Shown: piece by piece, positions 51,557 to 63,087 of the stretch
How the letters are laid out: each line of letters begins with the position of its first letter
Position numbering within the stretch: position 1 is the first letter of the stretch
Origin: Agapetus fuscipes
Taxonomy: Eukaryota > Arthropoda > Insecta > Trichoptera > Glossosomatidae
DNA length: 64,000 bases
NCBI GenBank assembly: GCA_951799405.1
Contig: OX637338.1
Coordinates: 2,480,001 to 2,544,000 of the forward strand
Direction: 5' to 3'
Position numbers and translations under genes: made by a program
The notes under the pieces: generated by a model
The model's input: the letters and a program-made list of their open reading frames with translations, nothing else
Told to the model about the DNA's origin: nothing
Database searches by the model: none

Positions 51557-54500
51557 TCAGTGCTGGGACCATTGAATAGTTTTGATGTCGATCCCCTCTT
51601 GCACCATTTCCCACAGCGGGCTCATCTCTCTCAGTCTTTCAACGTGCTTTATGCACTTCTCCGCCGTGTAATCAATCTCTTCAACAGTTGTGAAGCGACC
51701 AATGCCAAACCTGAAACAAATCAACATTGATGGATTAAACAACAACTTCTTCTTCTTCTTGTGGCAAATTCCCAAGTTGTCTTTAATGCGGGGATTGGGA
51801 AATTTGGGAATAACAACAACTTTTCCAAACCTAATTTCATTGATTGTAGAGTCATTTACTTTGTAATCTTTCATCATACAAGGTAAAAAATAAAACAACT
51901 TTGCTGCTGATTACGGCGAGTATATTCAGTTCCACGACCGGTTTCGAAAACAATCCGTTTGCATCCGGAAGTTGCTAAATAATTACTATAAATCAAACGA
52001 TGTTCGCCACCTGAGGATGCAAACGGATTGTTTGCGAAACCGTTCGTGGTACTGAATGCACTCGCCGTAATCAAAAACAAAGTTTCAAATTATTTTTTTA
52101 TCTTACCAAAATGAATATGTATGTATACAGCCAAACATAGTTATAGCGAGTGCACGGCTATAATAAGCAATAAATGATGGATATTTTCTGTTATGATTTA
52201 ACCGGGTTCAATTGCGGTTATTTATTTCACACAATTTATTTAAGATACGGTTCGCGTATAGAGTCAACTTTACACCTACACAATACAACGGTCTCTTGAC
52301 TACTCGGCTGCAGAGAGATCTGGCCCCTATTTATAGTAAGACTACGGATAATCGAGAATTTGTACATGCAAGCATTTACTAGACTGAACACTCAAGCCAT
52401 TTCAAACAATACAAATAAGCACCAAACATCTAGAGACTTCACAGACTTTATCACAGACAAGCAAAAACTTCCCAATTATATATTCTTAACAATACTTTAT
52501 AATGTTGAATGTTGGAAGAGACTTCTAGTTACCTAATTGAGCTATGTGCAAGATCTTCATCTGCGCCGATGGCACGCAGAACGTACGATGGTTCAAGAGA
52601 AGCAGAAGTGCAAGCCGACCCACTGGACAGCGCCACATCCTTCAGAGCCATCAAGAGAGATTCACCTGAAAACATCACAATACTGATGACATTCACCATT
52701 TACATCGGCTGGATGCCGTCACAGGTTGTCACATAGAGTAAATAAAAATTTATTTTCAGACAGCCCGCGATTTTTTTCATTTTACAACATTGTAAAATTT
52801 ATATAGGGCGACAGCCATTCCAATGACACAATCACTTTATTCGGGCTATGTAGCCGTGGTCTGGTTAATTCTTTCCGGACAGTTTCGCCCATTGGTCCGA
52901 TGGGCGAAACTGTCCGGAAAGAATTAACCAGACCACGGCTACATAGCTCGAATAAAGTGATTGTGTTAAACAAGAACCGGCAGTGAAAGCTTCAATGTAC
53001 AATCCATTCCAATGATAGATGTTATAAATATAGTACGTAGCTCATTTCCATTTGCCTGTCTTCTATGTCCGGTCAATAGCTCAGTTGGTAGAGTGCTTGC
53101 ATTCCATGCCGAGAGCTCGGGTTCGAATCCCACCGAGATTGACAGAAATGATTTCCGTATTTCGGTGTTTATTTCAAAAACAAATGAAAATACCGGCGAG
53201 GTTTACTCAGCCTACACAAGAAATGAGTACCAGCTCCCTTGAGAGCTGGGAAACCCCTACTTCACCTGAAGTGGTTGTCGTGAGGTCGGCCGCTTTACCT
53301 GTAAAAATAAATAGGTTCGCCACATGCGAAACGCTTCAGGGATAGCGCGACAAGAAGTTGCATTATATATGTAGCTTGGTTGTGTACTTACTTCAAATTG
53401 TGTTGAATTATGTCTATGTCCAATCTATAGTGTATTATTTTATTTTGTATGGATGATAGCACCAAAATGGTGGAGGTCAGATTTGGACTTATGTCTTTAG
53501 CAACATTCAACCAATCACAAGTTAAACTTGTCAACCCGGCCGTGTGACATCACATTTTTTCTTCAATTAAAATGCGCGGACTCCATCATTGTATCGCTTA
53601 CAAACTATCATTCCAATTATTTTCTTTCATTCTTGTAGGATGGCATGATTATTTTATCAGCGAAATTTACCTTCAACATAAGCGAAAGAAAGATTAATGC
53701 AGCCTGGATACGAGTGCACAGGATCTCCGTTTCTGATCACTTTGGGGAGATGGGAGAAGATCTTCTCCATCAATCGGTTCGACAGCTTCTCCATCCACTC
53801 GTGATCGTACGCCATCTCATTTTCAGCTATTTCGCAAGCGGCACCTAAAAATAATAAAATACAGGAAATGACTCATGTGATTGTATGGTTTCATTATTAT
53901 TTGTTTTGCATCGACTATCATCTTTCTTATCACGTTAGAAAGAGGAATTATGTTTTTCCGTGTGATAATAACAACTTATCAGTTTTCTAATACAGTTTAT
54001 CAAAAAGACTAGTGGTTACATGATAATGTTTAGTATTAAAGAGATACCTTTAATACTAGCAACTATGTTTCTTTAAAAACTCATGATAAAAATGAACTTT
54101 TTATTTTTAGTATAAAACTTTACATTTTAACTCAACCACAGCGGTAACCAAAAAATATCTAAAATTGTCTCCTAAGTGAGCGTTTTATACTAGAGAAACA
54201 GATCTTGGCTATAGTTCTTCAATGATACTACTCTTTATTATTTTGACCGGTCCGTAGTCCAGTGGTAACACTTTGGACTTGGAAATGGAAGGTTGTGTGT
54301 TGAAATCCCGGCAGAGCACAAAAAATACATCATTTATGTTTTCAAATATGCTCTGCGCTGGGTTGAAAAATTCATAGACCGGCCACCAAAGGTCCATCCA
54401 GCCTTACAGCAACTGTGTCTTGTTTGAGAATTGGCGCCTTCTAAAGCGACGAGCAAGGTCGCAGAGGGCTCTTGAGTTGTGATTCACACAAAAACAGCAC

Positions 54501-57499
54501 TCACCAAATAAATCATCCTAATATTATTATTGTTTATTACCTAGTCCTACAGCGAGTGGTGTTGGCACCGTTCCACTCCTCATGCCCCTCTCCTGTCCCC
54601 CTCCACTCTGAAGAGCCTCCACTCTCACTCGGGGCCTCCTCCTGATGTACAGAGCGCCTACTCCTTTAGGCCCGTAGATCTTGTGACCGGATATCGACAT
54701 CAAGTCAATATTCATGCTGTTGACGTCGATTGGTATTTTGCCAACAGCCTGGGCAGCGTCTGTGTGGAAGAATACTTTCTTTGATTTGCACAAGGCTCCT
54801 ATTTCTGAAATGGGCTGGGTCACACCTAGAAATAATCAGTACACATATTGAAATAAAATTGAAGAGATTTTGTGTCAAAAATCAGTACTGAGGAGAACTT
54901 TTCATGAGAGCTTAAGAATGGACAATTATCTTGATAATTAAATTACACACTTTTAATTAAAAAAATCTGCAAAGAATCTGTGGGCCCGTGAGAGATGGAG
55001 AACAATGGGGCACCCAACGCAACAATGAGTTTTACATGATACAACCCAACATCTCCACACATATGAAGCTGCAAAGATTTGGATGGGCTGGACATGTGCA
55101 AAAGACGCCCGAAACGATTATAAATGGGCACCCACGAAGAAGGCAAAAGGTCGGGCGACCAAGGAGGACGAGGTGACGAGGGATGCGGCGCGGTTACTGC
55201 ATATGCCAAGCTGAAGGACAGAGACCAATGGAGACTGAAGATAACGGATGCCTAAGCTTAATATGGGCTGTAGAGCCATTGAAGGCGAAAAATTTTTAAT
55301 AGTTTTAAAAGAAGCAAAATAACCATTGCTTCAATGAGCTTGTTATTTTGCTTCACTGTTAAGTGAATATACTGTTTCTTAAGACTAGCTCACCTATTTC
55401 ATTATTGACTGTCATGATCGACACGAGCGATGTATCTGGAGTTATTGCGTTTTCTAGATCACTCATTTTTATGATGCCATTTTCTCCGACCGGTAGATAC
55501 GTCACCTTGAATCCTTCCCCTTCTAATACTCTGCACGAATCCAAAACACACTTGTGCTCCTGCGGACAAAACAAAATATCAATTTTCCAAATGAACAATA
55601 GAGAGTAAGTATAATGCCTTTGGTACGATAGCTTTATTAGAAAACCAAGTTTATATAGAAGACTTTTTTAAGGTTTTATTTTCGCAGCAAAACAACAAAA
55701 AATAAAATATCTGGTGTATACATTTTTAAATTGCAGGGAATCTAAAGGTTTTTTCAATACCGCCAATAAATAATAGTAAAGCGATTTTAAAATCAATAGG
55801 TGCTAGTTGTGGAACTGGAAAGAGGTACATTTTCAGCTCATTTATCAAGACTGACTCATTTTTTAATAAACATTGCTTTTCCCGTAGGAAGTAATTAGAA
55901 ATTATAACACGCACATACGCTAAAATCCATCTATGATTGGAAGTATGAAAACTGGGTACAAAATTTACAATGCTTTACAGATGCTCTAAGTTATGTTTTC
56001 TCTACTACAGCCTTGCAGTCCATTTTGAACCTTCGCTTCCAAAATGCTGCCCCTAAACCCTTCTTTTCCCTAGCAGCTTTTTTGAAATTCACCAAATGTA
56101 GATCTTAATAGCTTTTAACTTACAATTTGTGTAGTGATGACGTGTTTCTTTTTTTCCCCGTAAAATCTGGCAACACCTTTGACCGAGATGTTGTTGGATT
56201 CCGTGGCGCCAGATGTGAATACTATTTCCTTGGGTTCGGCCTTGATGAGATGAGCCACTTGAGCGCGGGCCTTCTCCACGGCAGCTTCACTCTCCCAGCC
56301 GTAAGCGTGCGTGCGAGAATGTGGGTTACCAAAGGCGCCCGTCATGTACGGCAACATGGCATCCAGAACCCGAGGATCCTAAACAATCATAATACTTATC
56401 AGGACTCGAGGATCCCAAACTATCATTATACTTATGTTTAAACATCTTCGTTTATGAATATTCCGGCTATATGAATACCCTCAGTACGGAATACTTTTTC
56501 AAGCATATTTATAAAACATTTCTTGATTTCCTACCTTAATTGATTGACAACACTTAAAACTATGTGAACAGTCACATGTATAAGTTATTCAAGAACAAAA
56601 CTCACAAAGGTTTAGCACATATTTCCACTTGCATTCTTAAGGATTCTTGAACACAAGATGTCAGCGATAAGTTCAAAGTTCGATGACGTTTATGATTGAC
56701 AGCCGCACTATAATATGTAAGTTTACGCTTGATGCGTGTCCTCCGCAGTTGAAGGGTTAACAACAAACTCGTTTTTATTCTGGGAACAATGCATATTTCG
56801 GCCTCAAAAGGCTACTCTAAATGGCTTTCCCGTTCCACAAAATTCAAGATTTATGCTTCCATTGTTCGGCCTGTTGTGCTGTACGGATGTGATGCCCAGA
56901 AACAAGATACCTAAATCTCTCCAGGTCTTTGTGGACAAAATGCTTCGTCACATTCTTGGACCTGTACCTGATGGTGACAGATGGCGCATCTGTACCAACG
57001 GGGAACTGATGTCCATATTTGATTGTATCAATAAGAAGATTTCAGTAGGCCGGACATGTGCCGGATACGTGCAGAGGAAAGTCCTCGACTTCTATATTAC
57101 TAGGGTCAACAAATGACATAATATTACTAAGCCTTTTTGCTAGCAACTTAGCCAAATTTACATAAGTCAGAATTTTTCATACCTACTTTGTCTTATCTAT
57201 TATCTATAATTAAAGTTGCAAAGATTTATCAACAATTAAGATTCATAATTTTCGCTTGACTATAAGTAGACGTGTGAAAGCTCGCGCTTACACATACTGC
57301 ATGTTAATGTTTACAGACAAAATAAAAACACAAATCTCGAAAGAACATAAGCGTTGAAACACTTGCCGCTCTTCCTTGAATAAGAAATGCTTATTCCACT
57401 AAGTATAAAATAAATTTACCATAGAAGTGGTTGCCTGGGCATCTAGATAGAGTGGTCTGCCTTCAATATCACTTTTTATGTTATATTTTTCAAGGGCAT
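51557..57499 (-). CDS. Nfs1: Mitochondrial cysteine desulfurase NFS1 (5' exon missing)
   Basis: Pyridoxal-phosphate enzyme that takes sulfur from cysteine for Fe-S clusters and tRNA thiolation. Exons in coding order: 57499-57420, 56378-56124, 55559-55394, 54825-54541, 53844-53671, 52665-52533, 51710-51557, all GT-AG and in phase. Landmarks: '[11 protein letters not shown]', '[20 protein letters not shown]', '[10 protein letters not shown]', '[13 protein letters not shown]', PLP lysine in '[12 protein letters not shown]', sulfur-carrying Cys in '[10 protein letters not shown]', and C-terminus '[18 protein letters not shown]' ending WSQH. Wording matches animal NFS1 closely. The N-terminal exon or exons with the mitochondrial targeting peptide were not found upstream of 57499. 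Introns hold SINEs, LINE debris, fold-backs and a possible solo LTR. Confidence 0.96.
51888..52083. repeat. Fold-back element in Nfs1 intron
   Basis: Arms: 'ggcgagtatattcagttcca' ... 'caatccgtttgcatccgg' and 'gaggatgcaaacggattgtt' ... 'tactgaatgcactcgcc'. Right-arm core CTGAGGA-T-GCAAAC-loop-GTTTGC-GAAAC. Loop contains 'aaataattactataaatc'. Confidence 0.8.
52189..52491 (+). repeat. Possible Gypsy-related solo LTR in Nfs1 intron
   Basis: Starts 'tgttatgatttaaccgggtt' then 'caattg', similar to the Gypsy LTR start on this strand ('tgttacgaaattagggttca' then 'attg'), has 'gcccctatttatagtaagac' where those LTRs have 'cctttatactcttcagagca', and ends '..cttaaca'. No target duplication found, so the boundaries are tentative. 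Confidence 0.45.
52826..52966. repeat. Fold-back element, about 65-bp perfect arms
   Basis: 'acacaatcactttattcg'...'gtttcgccca' and 'tgggcgaaac'...'aataaagtgattgtgt' are inverse copies with a loop of about 8 bp. Core 'gggcgaaactgtccgga' is shared with 24789. In an Nfs1 intron. Confidence 0.88.
53068..53392 (+). repeat. SINE A, best full-length copy
   Basis: tRNA-like head 'caatagctcagttggtagag' (A box) and 'gggttcgaatcccacc' (B box), body blocks 'tttactcagcctacacaaga', 'aaaaataaataggttcgcc', end 'tatatatgtagcttggttg'. No anticodon arm that would make a functional tRNA. Pol III transcription from the head is expected. In an Nfs1 intron. Confidence 0.88.
54243..54527 (+). repeat. SINE B, full-length copy
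   Basis: Head 'ggtccgtagtccagtggtaa' with a slightly decayed B box 'tgttgaaatcccgg', body 'gctgggttgaaaaattcat'...'agaattggcgcc', 3' end 'caccaaataaatcatcc'. Ends 14 bp from an Nfs1 exon. Confidence 0.85.
54955..55255 (+). pseudogene. LINE RT C-terminal fragment in Nfs1 intron
   Basis: '[20 protein letters not shown]' then '[13 protein letters not shown]' and, after a frameshift, '[12 protein letters not shown]': WAGH, GRPR and W blocks of non-LTR RTs. A different family from 51117. Confidence 0.7.
56780..57115 (+). pseudogene. LINE RT thumb fragment in Nfs1 intron
   Basis: In shifting frames: '[20 protein letters not shown]' (the P.LLYG block), '[20 protein letters not shown]', '[14 protein letters not shown]', '[12 protein letters not shown]'. 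At least three frameshifts. Confidence 0.7.
57190..57395 (-). repeat. Repeat C copy, diverged
   Basis: 'aattaaagttgcaaagattt' to 'ttgccgctcttccttgaa'. More decayed than other copies. Confidence 0.6.
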
Positions 57500-58547
57500 C
57501 TGAAATATAAATTGAACCAAGGTAAATTCATTAATTCCGCACAAATTAAAAGTATCAGAACTGCTTCCGGATGAATAAAATAAAATAGACTGGGAACCGA
57601 TGTTCCAAATTTGATTTGTGTCATAGGTCTACGTACAATAACAACTAATAACAAAATAATATTATTATAGTTATTAAAACACCATCAAAATTCATAACCT
57701 CACTTTAAGTAAATATTTTACCTGAGCTCATCTGACGGTGGCATGTTACAATAAACAGTTTTATTGTATTTTTTGAGCAGTTGGATGAAACGTTGCATAC
57801 CTGGGGCGCTAAATACTTCGCGATACGAAGCATTTTTAATAATTACAGATATTACGAGATAGGAATGTTTTCAGATTTATTATATTTAAAATATCCGAAT
57901 AAAGGTATCAAGTTGTTTTCGAAATATTATAATGATGATTGCTTAAAGCTCCAGTTATAATTTTCTGTGATTTTCGTTAAAATAATTTCAATATTATGCG
58001 CATTTGAAATGTTGAAACAAAATAATGAAATAATTTATCTGTCAAGATATTGTGCTTCCATATCAAAGAAATTGCGTCATCACTTAACTCAATTTATTAA
58101 ATTATTGAATACCATTCACGTTAATAGATTAAAATAAAAAAAAAAAATGTGAATTGCTCATGTGAATTGTAACAAATAAGTTTTTTATTTTAATCTATTA
58201 AAATGAACTTTCACGAAGTAACTGCCAAAAACCTAGATAATACAAAATAAAAATTTTGCTTTGTAAAAATACTTTATTTTTACCAACATAGTATCTAGAT
58301 TTATAAACTTTTTGGTTTGTTTGTTGATTGATATTTTGTGTGATTTTAAAAATCGTGCAGGAATATAGTTTGACCTGGCAGCACATATATATTTTATGGC
58401 TAACAAATCTTGTTATTTTATACCTACCACAGTTTAAAATAAAAAGCGGCATCTAGCTTGCAAGCTTGAAATGATTTTGTTTCAGAAACTTTTAATTTTG
58501 TTTAACAGGTTCGCTGCATTTCATTTCATACCATGTAGGTAGATAAT
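57500..58547. other. AT-rich stretch upstream of the seen Nfs1 exons
   Basis: Should contain the missing Nfs1 5' exon or its intron; none could be placed with confidence. At about 58100-58215 there is a short inverted repeat ('ttaatagattaaaataaaaa' / 'ttttattttaatctattaaa') ending 'aactttcacgaagtaactgc', the same end as the fold-back at 39098. Confidence 0.4.
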
Positions 58548-58868
58548 AGGGTAATTGCAATGGTGAGCAATATGGTTGAAAACGATATTTTTGTGTAGAT
58601 TATAAGTCAAGGATCTCAACTATATTTTTTTTAAGTGGTAAAATTGGGCTTTTCATTTTTAATTTTGTAAAATAAAATGCCGACAAATCGAGTCCAATTC
58701 AAACGCGACGCTATTGGCTGGAGCTCGTGTGACGTCATTGGATCCAAGTGGCGTGAGTGACGTGTGTTTGTAGTATTAGAAAGCCGGCTGTCAGTGTAAA
58801 AATACGTGCTATTATCAAGCTTCCGAGATCCGACAAACTTAATATAAACTCACAACAAACCTTGAAAA

Positions 58869-61055
58869 ATGTCTTCGAAGTATCATAAATATTGTGTAGT
58901 TCCGATGTGTACAAATACGTCACGTGCAACACCGGATAAAAAGTTTTTGCGGATGCCCCGCGATCCAGCTATCCACAAAAAATGGTGTCTTGTGATGAAG
59001 CGAGACAAACTTCTGTCTTCCAAATCTACCCGCTTCATTTGCGAAGACCATTTTAATGTAAGTTATAGTATTTTGTTGTTATTTAATTGCATACCTATTT
59101 ATAAAATATGTTATTTCTACATGCCTTCGTAAATAAATCACGTGGCTCAAGAAATGGCATGTGAAAACGCTGTCAAACGTGTCAAAATTTAAATCGATTT
59201 GTTTTTGACAAATTGATTAGAAACTCATAGTTTTTTTTGTCAGTAATGATCAAAAACATCCTCAAATATTGTTTGATTCCGTAATTTATAAGAAACAAGT
59301 GTTAACATAGCAAAGTTTTTGTACTTGTTTCTTTAGGAAGGCAGCAATGGACTGGAATGTAAATATAATATTTTCTCATCGGCCAAAGGTCACAGGTCTA
59401 TGGGACTAGACCCCTTAGCAACCTATAATAAAATATAAGCTTGCCTTTGCCATGACAACCCGGCTGTGTGACATCACAACTTTTTTATCCTAGAAGTTTG
59501 TGTGCATACTTAATAATAATATATTGTCATGTACTAACGTGCCTAACCTACCTTTTTACTTTTTGTTGTAGTAGTTGTGTGAACTACATGCTCTCATATT
59601 ATGTTATTTATATTTTTACAGCTCCAGGACGACTTGGAGAACTTTATGATGGGCAGATTGATGGGAAGCAATATGCGCCTGAAGAAAGGAGTTTTGCCGC
59701 ACAAATTTGAGTGCCAAAAAGCTAAAAAGACTGTGGATAGGAAAACCGGCGAGATTAGAAAAAGAAAAATGCTAGTGATGGAACTTTTAAGAGAAGCAAG
59801 TCTGAACGCTACAAACTCTGAAGCATCCACATCAGTTGATGTGGATGCTTCCGCATCCGTTGATGTGGATGCTTCCGCATCCGTTGATGTGGATGCTGTG
59901 GAGCAGTCAACGCATCTGACTTCTGCTCCATTGGATAAAGCAGTGCAGGTGAATATGGTACCCACCTACAGGAGCAAAGCAACCAACACCTTGAATGTGA
60001 GACCCCCGACCACTCACAGTAGCTGCTCACCGATCAAGGGGAAACCTGTGGAATCTCCTCTGGAAAAATTGAATGTGGAAGCTGTCTATTCATCTTCCAG
60101 TTCAGACCCTGAAGATAGTGATTCTGATCTTTTTGTGGACTATGGTAGTGGCTCGGATTTTGAAGACAACAATATGGAAATGGACGCGCTTAACGTTGAG
60201 ATGAAAAGAGGTTATATTTTGCTTGTGCAACGCCAACCTCAACTGTATTTAGGCATTCCAAAAGAAATGTACCATGTATTGGCTATTCTGCAAGATACAG
60301 TTTGTGCACCTATTATAGATATAATGATTTGCCTAAAGAAAATTAGGTTGAATTTTTCATATAAAGTAATAGGTGCACATTTTGGAATGTCAGATTCCTC
60401 TATATGTCGCATTTTTAAGAAAACGATTCCCATTTTATCAGGGGTACTCAAAGAGTTGATTATATGGCCATCTGCAAAACTCGTAAGGTTGGAATTGCCC
60501 ATTGCATTTCGAGCTCGATATAGGAACGTCCGTTCCATTATTGATTGTCTTGAAATTCAAATTGAGAAACCAGGCAACTCGCTGCACCAATCATTAACGT
60601 GGTCTGAATACAAGGCCTGTAATACGGTAAAATATCTAATTTCTTGCACTCCAGATGGTCTCATTAATTTCTTATCATGTGGGTATGGAGGCCGAGCAAC
60701 CGACTCTACTATTGCTCAGGACTGTGGCTATTTCGACAACATCGCCACAGGAACATGGGTGATGGCAGATCGGGGGTTTAAGAATATTTCCCATATTTTA
60801 GAGGAAAAGGGTGCTCACCTTGTTCGCCCTCCAAGCGTGCTGCAGAAAAGTACCCTTAGCCAAAACGAAGTTAAGGAAGCAAAGCGAATTGCCGCTTTAC
60901 GTATTCACGTAGAACGTGTGATAAGCAGAGTGAGAGAATTTCATATGCTCACTATGCATTCAACTATCGACCACAACCTCGTGAATCGCTTGGATGAAAT
61001 TATTGTGATTGCTTGTGGTCTGATCAACTTGCAAAAATCATTGATCAAAGTTTAG
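58869..61055 (+). CDS. THAP zinc-finger / DDE4 transposase, two exons
   Basis: Exons 58869-59057 and 59622-61055 (GT-AG, in phase), about 540 residues. The N-terminal THAP finger (C2CH) has 'KYCVVPMCTN', a Trp in 'IHKKWCLVM', 'FICEDHF' and then 'DDLENFMMGR' and 'KKGVLPHKF' from exon 2; it should bind the transposon ends. A Ser/Asp-rich linker includes three VDVDAS(A/T)S repeats. A helical segment 'FGMSDSSICRIFKKTI' comes before a DDE_Tnp_4 core with 'IIDCLEIQIEKP' (first D), 'VMADRGFKN' (second D) and 'HVERVISRVREF' (E). All catalytic acids are present, so the protein may be active. Member of the ISL2EU group. Confidence 0.92.
59058..59621 (+). other. Intron of the THAP-DDE4 transposase gene
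   Basis: Donor 'aat|gtaagt' at 59058, acceptor 'tttttacag' at 59621. No other feature recognised. Confidence 0.8.
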
Positions 61056-61136
61056 AAGGGTTAGCCACCCTTAGACATTACTTTTAAAATTCAATTTTTA
61101 TTTTCAGTACTTATATTTAACCTTTATGCTTGTGAG

Positions 61137-61880
61137 CTTATGACTGATATTACTTTTTAAATCTCAAGTGTTTTTATTTACCTTGGTCGCTTTTATCTAT
61201 TTTACACCATTCAACTCTTCATTTCACTTGTATGACTGATATTCTTTTTAAATCTCAATGTGTTTTTATTTACCTTGATAGCTTTTATCAAATTTTTACT
61301 ATTCAACTCTTCATTTCACTTGTGTGACTGAGATTATTTTTGAAATCTCATGTGTTTTTATTTAACTTGGTGGCTTTTATCAAATTTTTACTATCAACTC
61401 TTCATTTCACTTGTATGACTGAGATTATTTTTTAAATCTCATGTGTTTTTATTTAACTTGGTGGCTTTAATCTATTTTTTACCATTCAACTCTTCATTTC
61501 ACTTGTATGACTGATATTCTTTTTAAATCTCATGTGTTTTTATTTACCTTGATAGCTTTTACCTAATTTTTTACCATTCTACACTTCATTTCACTTGTAT
61601 GACTGATATTATTTTCAAATCTCATGTGTTTTTATTTACCTTTATTTCTTCTATCAAATTTTTACTATTCAACTCTACATTTCACTTGTATGTCTGAGAT
61701 TATTTTTTAAATCTCATGTGTTTTTATTTAACTTGGTGGCTTTTATCTATTTTTTGCCATTCAACTCTTCATTTCACTTGTATGACTGATATTCTTTTTA
61801 AATCTCAATGTGTTTTAATTTATCTTGATAGCTTTTATCTAATTTTTACTATTCAATTCTTCATTTCACATGTTGCTTAC
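61137..61880. repeat. 92-bp satellite, about 8 units
   Basis: Units with 'ttcatttcacttgtatgact' then 'gatattctttttaaatctca' and 'gtgtttttatttaccttg' recur about every 91-92 bp from 61137 to 61880. Lies between the convergent transposase and nuclease genes, in the transposase 3' flank. Units differ by a few bases; GAT/GAGAT variants alternate. Confidence 0.88.
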
Positions 61881-62164
61881 TAAGTTACATTTACTATCTA
61901 ATCTAATCTAATACTATTCTGGTCAATTTTTCTGAATCTCACTTTACATCTGTTGCAACATGTACATAATGAGTATTAATGTTTGTATTAATAATGGAAA
62001 GCCTTTTTTATTAATAAAATACACTTCAATCAACAACTTCTTTATTTTTATTAGAAAAACCAACAGAAAGATGATACATTTAATAAGAACATATGAAAAA
62101 CTCCAATACCAGGTATTGTTAAGTAGTGCATTTTTACATTATAATCTAAATGGTAAAGATACAC

Positions 62165-62345
62165 ATGACTTTATGATTCATATTAAATACATTTCTATAA
62201 GCAGGCATATTGTGTTAGTTAACGTTTACATAATATGCTGCATGTTCATTAACAAAATAAAGACCCAAATCTAAACTGAATGCACAAGCCCTTAAACTTG
62301 ACGCTCTTCCCTGGAACAGAGGTAATATTGGCAAGTGAACCTTTT
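62165..62345 (-). repeat. Repeat C copy, very diverged
   Basis: 'ttcatattaaatacatttct', 'ctgcatgttcattaacaaaa', 'gctcttccctggaacagagg'. Recognisable order, many substitutions. Confidence 0.5.
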
Positions 62346-62521
62346 GTTAACAAAGTAGTTATCACATATATCAAATATAAAAAAGTAGTTAAGAAACAGC
62401 AGTTATAAAATACATAAATAACTATACTTTAAAATTGTTAGACTTTGGTAAATATGCATTAAAACACCTTATAGCTATACTTTTCAAAGTACCCACAGTG
62501 TAATACATAAAGTCTAATGTA

Positions 62522-62690
62522 GTCTATAAATATTTAAAAATATAAATGGTAAAACATTGTTTTAATTTTTTTTGTTGCTCGAATATTTTCGCCTAATGAG
62601 GCACCTTCAAGAGCAGAATGAACAAAAAAAAATAATAAAGTGAATTAAAACAATGTTTTACCATTTATATTTTTAAATATTTATAAAAAT
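62522..62690. repeat. Fold-back element, about 42-bp arms
   Basis: 'tataaatatttaaaaatata'...'acattgttttaat' and 'attaaaacaatgt'...'tatttttaaatatttata' are inverse copies. The minus-strand loop reads 'cttgaaggtgcctcattagg' then 'cgaaaat': a degenerate CTGANGA-T-stem-GAAA core with stem GCCT/AGGC. Confidence 0.75.
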
Positions 62691-62739
62691 GGACTTTCAC
62701 TGTGTTAACAGATCAACACTAAAAAATATTAATGTAGTC

Positions 62740-62985
62740 TAGGTTGAAAATATACATAAACATTTAAAGTTCCTATTAAATACACACCCACAAACAGACA
62801 AGTGTAAGTTCTCGCTTACAAATGCTGCATGTGTACTTACAATTCAAAAACCATATAAATGAATACTCAAATGAACAAAATCCCAGCAACTTTTGCCGTC
62901 CTTTTATTGGCAAAGTGAACCATTTTTTACAGCAAGGGTGTTCAGCGTCATACCAACCTATAAGTCAAGGGATACAAACAATAAA
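62740..62985 (-). repeat. Repeat C copy
   Basis: 'tctaggttgaaaatatacat' to 'ccaacctataagtcaaggga'. Lacks the 'gaaacaggggtgac' block by a small deletion. Confidence 0.7.
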
Positions 62986-63087
62986 TAACATTCTCAAGTA
63001 TATAATTATTCAGAATGTTGAGAGAATAAGAACAAGAATAGCAGATCAACATTACAGATAAAAATTAATTCATATAAAATAAAACAT

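Noticed and set aside
53070..53140. Possible tRNA gene (A and B boxes)
   Set aside because: The sequence continues into a repeated SINE body found at several sites, and no complete cloverleaf with acceptor pairing was seen; treated as a SINE head.
57715..57770. Candidate Nfs1 5' exon with ATG and a GT donor near 57720
   Set aside because: Joining it to the exon at 57499 would put the known NFS1 frame out of phase.
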